DNA from: Pirellulales bacterium
GTDB taxonomy: Bacteria; Planctomycetota; Planctomycetia; Pirellulales; Thermoguttaceae
Assembly: GCA_030605745.1 (NCBI GenBank)
Contig: JAUWHT010000334.1
Span: 1 to 7,295, forward strand
DNA length: 7,295 nt
Direction of reading: 5' to 3'
This document shows, one piece after another, positions 5,313 to 7,295 of the stretch. The notes under the pieces are model-generated. The model was not told the origin of the DNA, ran no database searches, and worked only from the letters and a program-made list of their open reading frames with translations. Numbering within the stretch: the first letter of the stretch is position 1; every line of letters starts with the position of its first letter. The position numbers and the translations under genes are program-made.

Positions 5313-6626
5313 TCAATCGTGCACGTAGGTTTCCAGGAACCGTGCCAGGCGGTGGAAGTCGGAGTCGGGCTCGATGTAGCGGACCACGGTGACTAGCGTG
5401 GCCGGGTCGACAAGCTGGTTGAACGGCACGTAGTTCAGGTCGAGTTGCCCGGAAACCGATACCATCACGCCGTCGAGCCGCTTTTCAACCAGCGCCCGAT
5501 AGGCTCCCACGCCGAGTTGGCTGCCCAGCATCACGTCGAATGCCTGCGGCCGGGCGCAACGGCTTTCGTAGCCGAGTTGCAGCCCGGTGATCTTGCGACT
5601 CTTTCCCGTCTGCTTCGTGTACTCCTTGCCGATCAAGTCGGAGAACAGTCGGCTGAGGTTGAGCTTCGAGATGGCGATGTGACCGTGATCGTCACGGGGA
5701 ATACCTTCGATGTGCTCAGAGGGCAAGTACTCGGCCAGGCCTTCGGCTAGCACGATCACGCCGTACTGCTTGTTCTCGGCCTCTTCGCGGACCCGCATTG
5801 TGGCCGCGATCCGCTTGACCACCTGGTCCAGGTTCATCACACGGCGGATCATGGTCTTGCCGGTCGTCGGGTCGGTAGTCTGTTCGCTGGCTTCGTACAT
5901 GCCGGTGACGTCTTCGACGCTCATCACCAGGCTGGCCTCGCCGGCGATGGCGGCGCCATAGGCCAACCAGCCGGCGCTGCGGCCCATGGTTTCCACCACG
6001 AAGTAGCTCTGGGCAGCCTCTGCATCGGCCAGCAGGTTGCGAATCTCCGCGGCCAGGGTCTCCACGGCCGTGAAGTAACCGAACGTGAAATCGATGCCCA
6101 TGTAATCGTTGTCGATCGTCTTGGGCAGATGGACCACCGGGATGTGAGGGCTTCCCTCGGGAAGCTGCTCCTGGAAGAGCTTCAGCTTGTTGGCCGTCTT
6201 CAGCGTGTCGTCGCCGCCGATAGAAATCAACGCGTCCACGCCAAGCGAGACCAGGGCGTCGTAGACGGTCTTTAGCTGCTTGGTCCGCTCGGGGTCCTTC
6301 AGGTGCGCCGGCTCCGAGATTCCCTTGCCGGGATTTGCCCGTGCGGTGCCGATCATTATTCCCTGTGTGTTTCGGGTCCGTTTCAGGACGCTATGGGTAA
6401 TCTTGATGTAGTCGCGGCCCTCGGTCATCGGGTGGTCCGGACCGTACTCCAGCAGGCATGAGTATCCGTACATGATGCCCAGCACTTCGATATTGTTCCG
6501 CAGGAACGAGCATGCAGCGGTCGAGATCACCGCGTTGGCTGCGGGAGCCGGACCGCCGGCAAACAGGATCGCCACCCGGTGAACGTTCGATTCCATCTGG
6601 GGAGGCCTGGAAAGGGTTGTGTTCAT
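5313..6626 (-). CDS. pfp: Pyrophosphate-dependent 6-phosphofructokinase
   Basis: Phosphofructokinase interconverts fructose 6-phosphate and fructose 1,6-bisphosphate in glycolysis. Two sites point to PPi rather than ATP as phosphoryl donor: 'GGDDT' (137-141), with Asp where ATP enzymes have Gly, and 'PKTIDND' (168-174), with Lys where ATP enzymes have Gly. These are established discriminators, and the PPi reaction is reversible. D172 is the expected catalytic base. 'MGRSAGWLA' (214-222) binds the sugar phosphate, and 'GLQLGYESRCARP' (348-360) corresponds to the second substrate segment. The N-terminal loop is 'FAGGPAPAAN' (22-31). The length of 437 is within the range of PPi enzymes. The ATG at 6626 has AGGAG upstream at 6-nt spacing. 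A TTG at 6629 is an unlikely alternative. The gene is downstream of accC on the same strand but separated by a 146-bp repeat-rich spacer. Confidence 0.93.
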   Translation of the reverse strand: MNTTLSRPPQMESNVHRVAILFAGGPAPAANAVISTAACSFLRNNIEVLGIMYGYSCLLEYGPDHPMTEGRDYIKITHSVLKRTRNTQGIMIGTARANPGKGISEPAHLKDPERTKQLKTVYDALVSLGVDALISIGGDDTLKTANKLKLFQEQLPEGSPHIPVVHLPKTIDNDYMGIDFTFGYFTAVETLAAEIRNLLADAEAAQSYFVVETMGRSAGWLAYGAAIAGEASLVMSVEDVTGMYEASEQTTDPTTGKTMIRRVMNLDQVVKRIAATMRVREEAENKQYGVIVLAEGLAEYLPSEHIEGIPRDDHGHIAISKLNLSRLFSDLIGKEYTKQTGKSRKITGLQLGYESRCARPQAFDVMLGSQLGVGAYRALVEKRLDGVMVSVSGQLDLNYVPFNQLVDPATLVTVVRYIEPDSDFHRLARFLETYVHD

Positions 6627-6632
6627 CAATCG

Positions 6633-6637
6633 CTCCT
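6633..6637 (-). promoter_or_regulatory. Ribosome binding site of pfp
   Basis: AGGAG on the minus strand, six bases before the ATG at 6626, sets the pfp start. It lies between the start codon and the degenerate 7-nt array. Confidence 0.75.
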
Positions 6638-6643
6638 ACTTTT

Positions 6644-6678
6644 AGCTATCAGCTATCAGCTTTCAAGTATCAGTTGTC
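6644..6678. repeat. Degenerate 7-nt tandem array (AGCTATC)
   Basis: Five consecutive 7-nt units read AGCTATC, AGCTATC, AGCTTTC, AAGTATC and AGTTGTC on the plus strand. The first two are identical and the others differ by one to three bases, so the array has drifted while keeping period 7. It lies in the 5' leader region of pfp. Confidence 0.7.
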
Positions 6679-6680
6679 AG

Positions 6681-6705
6681 TAGGCCGCCGTGCCGGCGGC
6701 CGCTA
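6681..6705. repeat. GC-rich hairpin between accC and pfp
   Basis: GGCCGCC (6683-6689) and GGCGGCC (6695-6701) pair perfectly around a 5-nt loop. An alternative fold adds an outer TAG/CTA stem (6681-6683 with 6703-6705) and a 2-nt bulge. No T-run follows on either strand, so it does not qualify as a standard intrinsic terminator. It could still impede transcription running from accC towards pfp. Confidence 0.6.
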
Positions 6706-6718
6706 AACGGTAAGCCGG

Positions 6719-6774
6719 AACCTCTAATCCCCAATCCCCAATCCCCAATCCCCAATCCCTAACCCCACGCCCCT
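6719..6774. repeat. 7-nt C-rich tandem array (AATCCCC), G-quadruplex candidate
   Basis: Eight units in one 7-nt register: AACCTCT, four perfect AATCCCC (6726-6753), AATCCCT, AACCCCA and CGCCCCT. The minus strand therefore carries six runs of three or four G separated by short A/T linkers (between 6766 and 6729), a telomere-like pattern expected to fold into a G-quadruplex. This G-rich strand is the sense strand of both accC and pfp, so the structure could form in the transcript just past the accC stop. The last unit overlaps the accC stop codon (6773-6775). Confidence 0.8.
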
Positions 6775-7295
6775 AACTCGGCCAGGTACGCTCGATAAAC
6801 GTGGTGTCGACGCGTGCTTCAGTGAAGGCAGTGTGTCGGAGAATCTCTTGCAGCAGCGGCGTGGTCGTCTTGAGGCCCTCGATCTGTAGCTCGCCTAGCG
6901 CACGCTTCATGCATTCAATTGCCTCGTCGCGGGTACGCTGGTGGACGAGCAGCTTGCCGATCATCGAGTCGTAATGGGGCGAGACGACGTAGCCGGCGTG
7001 AATGTGCGAGTCGAAGCGGACACCAAACCCTCCCGGCACGATCAGCCGCGTGATTTCGCCCGGCGTGGGCCGGAAGTTCTTCTCCGGGTCCTCGGCATTG
7101 ATCCGGCACTCGATGGCCGTCCCGTTCTGGGGAACGTCTTGCTGGCCAAAGGGGAGCGGTTCGCCGGCCGCGACGCTGATCTGGGCCTTGATCAGGTCGA
7201 TCCCGGTGACCAACTCGGTGACCGGATGCTCGACCTGGATTCGGGCGTTTAGCTCGATAAAGTAGAAGTTGCCCTGGCGATCGACGATGAACTCC
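6773..7295 (-). CDS. accC: Biotin carboxylase subunit of acetyl-CoA carboxylase, C-terminal part
   Basis: The gene enters from the right edge and 173 C-terminal residues are visible. AccC carboxylates biotin on the carrier protein AccB using ATP and bicarbonate, the first half of malonyl-CoA synthesis. In the visible part, 'YFIELNARIQVEHPVTE' (11-27) is the biotin-carboxylase signature with E14, N16 and R18. E22 and R93 (in 'GGFGVRFDSH') match the catalytic Glu and Arg of the E. coli enzyme. 'ECRINAEDP' (62-70) and 'HYDSMIGKL' (107-115) are also typical. The sequence ends shortly after 'ILRHTAF', as expected for a stand-alone subunit without a fused carrier domain. The true start lies outside the window; the internal Met at 7213 is not a start. 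Confidence 0.95.
   Translation of the reverse strand, partial: EFIVDRQGNFYFIELNARIQVEHPVTELVTGIDLIKAQISVAAGEPLPFGQQDVPQNGTAIECRINAEDPEKNFRPTPGEITRLIVPGGFGVRFDSHIHAGYVVSPHYDSMIGKLLVHQRTRDEAIECMKRALGELQIEGLKTTTPLLQEILRHTAFTEARVDTTFIERTWPS

Noticed and set aside
6639..6666. Promoter-like TTGAAA-N16-TAAAAG on the minus strand before pfp
   Set aside because: The implied transcription start near 6632 would fall inside or after the pfp ribosome binding site (6637-6633), so it could not drive normal translation.

Overview
The window looks like part of a GC-rich bacterial chromosome, most likely a member of the Planctomycetota (Pirellulales-like). The reasons are a Tat-exported Gfo/Idh/MocA oxidoreductase with an SRREF signal, a PPi-type phosphofructokinase, and intergenic spaces holding short tandem repeats and a long inverted repeat. 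The phylum is inferred from gene style; no rRNA or other marker gene is present.

Layout from left to right. (1) At 1-746 (minus) is the N-terminal part of a twin-arginine-exported Gfo/Idh/MocA oxidoreductase that runs off the left edge. (2) At 747-1043 is a divergent intergenic region with two candidate -35 boxes placed back to back. (3) At 1044-4633 (plus) is a histidine biosynthesis cluster, hisD - hisC - hisB, interrupted between hisD and hisC by a perfect 25-bp inverted repeat and a small retropepsin-like aspartic protease gene. (4) At 4675-5293 (plus), directly behind hisB, is an overlapping MNT nucleotidyltransferase / HEPN ribonuclease pair, an MntA-HepT type toxin-antitoxin module. 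(5) At 5313-6626 (minus), converging on the toxin gene, is a pyrophosphate-dependent 6-phosphofructokinase. (6) At 6627-6772 is a repeat-rich spacer with two 7-nt tandem arrays and a GC hairpin. (7) At 6773-7295 (minus) is the C-terminal part of biotin carboxylase (accC), running off the right edge.

How the genes relate. HisB, HisC and HisD catalyse the 7th, 8th/9th-flanking and final steps of histidine synthesis: HisB dehydrates imidazoleglycerol phosphate, HisC transaminates imidazole-acetol phosphate, and HisD oxidises histidinol to histidine. The phosphatase step between HisC and HisD is not encoded here. hisG is not upstream of hisD and hisH does not follow hisB, so the rest of the pathway lies elsewhere. 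Pfp and AccC are central carbon and fatty-acid enzymes on the opposite strand. The protease gene and the MNT/HEPN pair are visibly more AT-rich than the his genes and look like acquired cargo lodged within or behind the his operon.

I see no clear evidence of a wholly new system. The points most worth a second look are the protease gene embedded in and nearly fused to hisC translation, the 25-bp inverted-repeat element, and the recurrent 7-nt tandem arrays, one of which is a strong G-quadruplex candidate spanning the accC stop codon.
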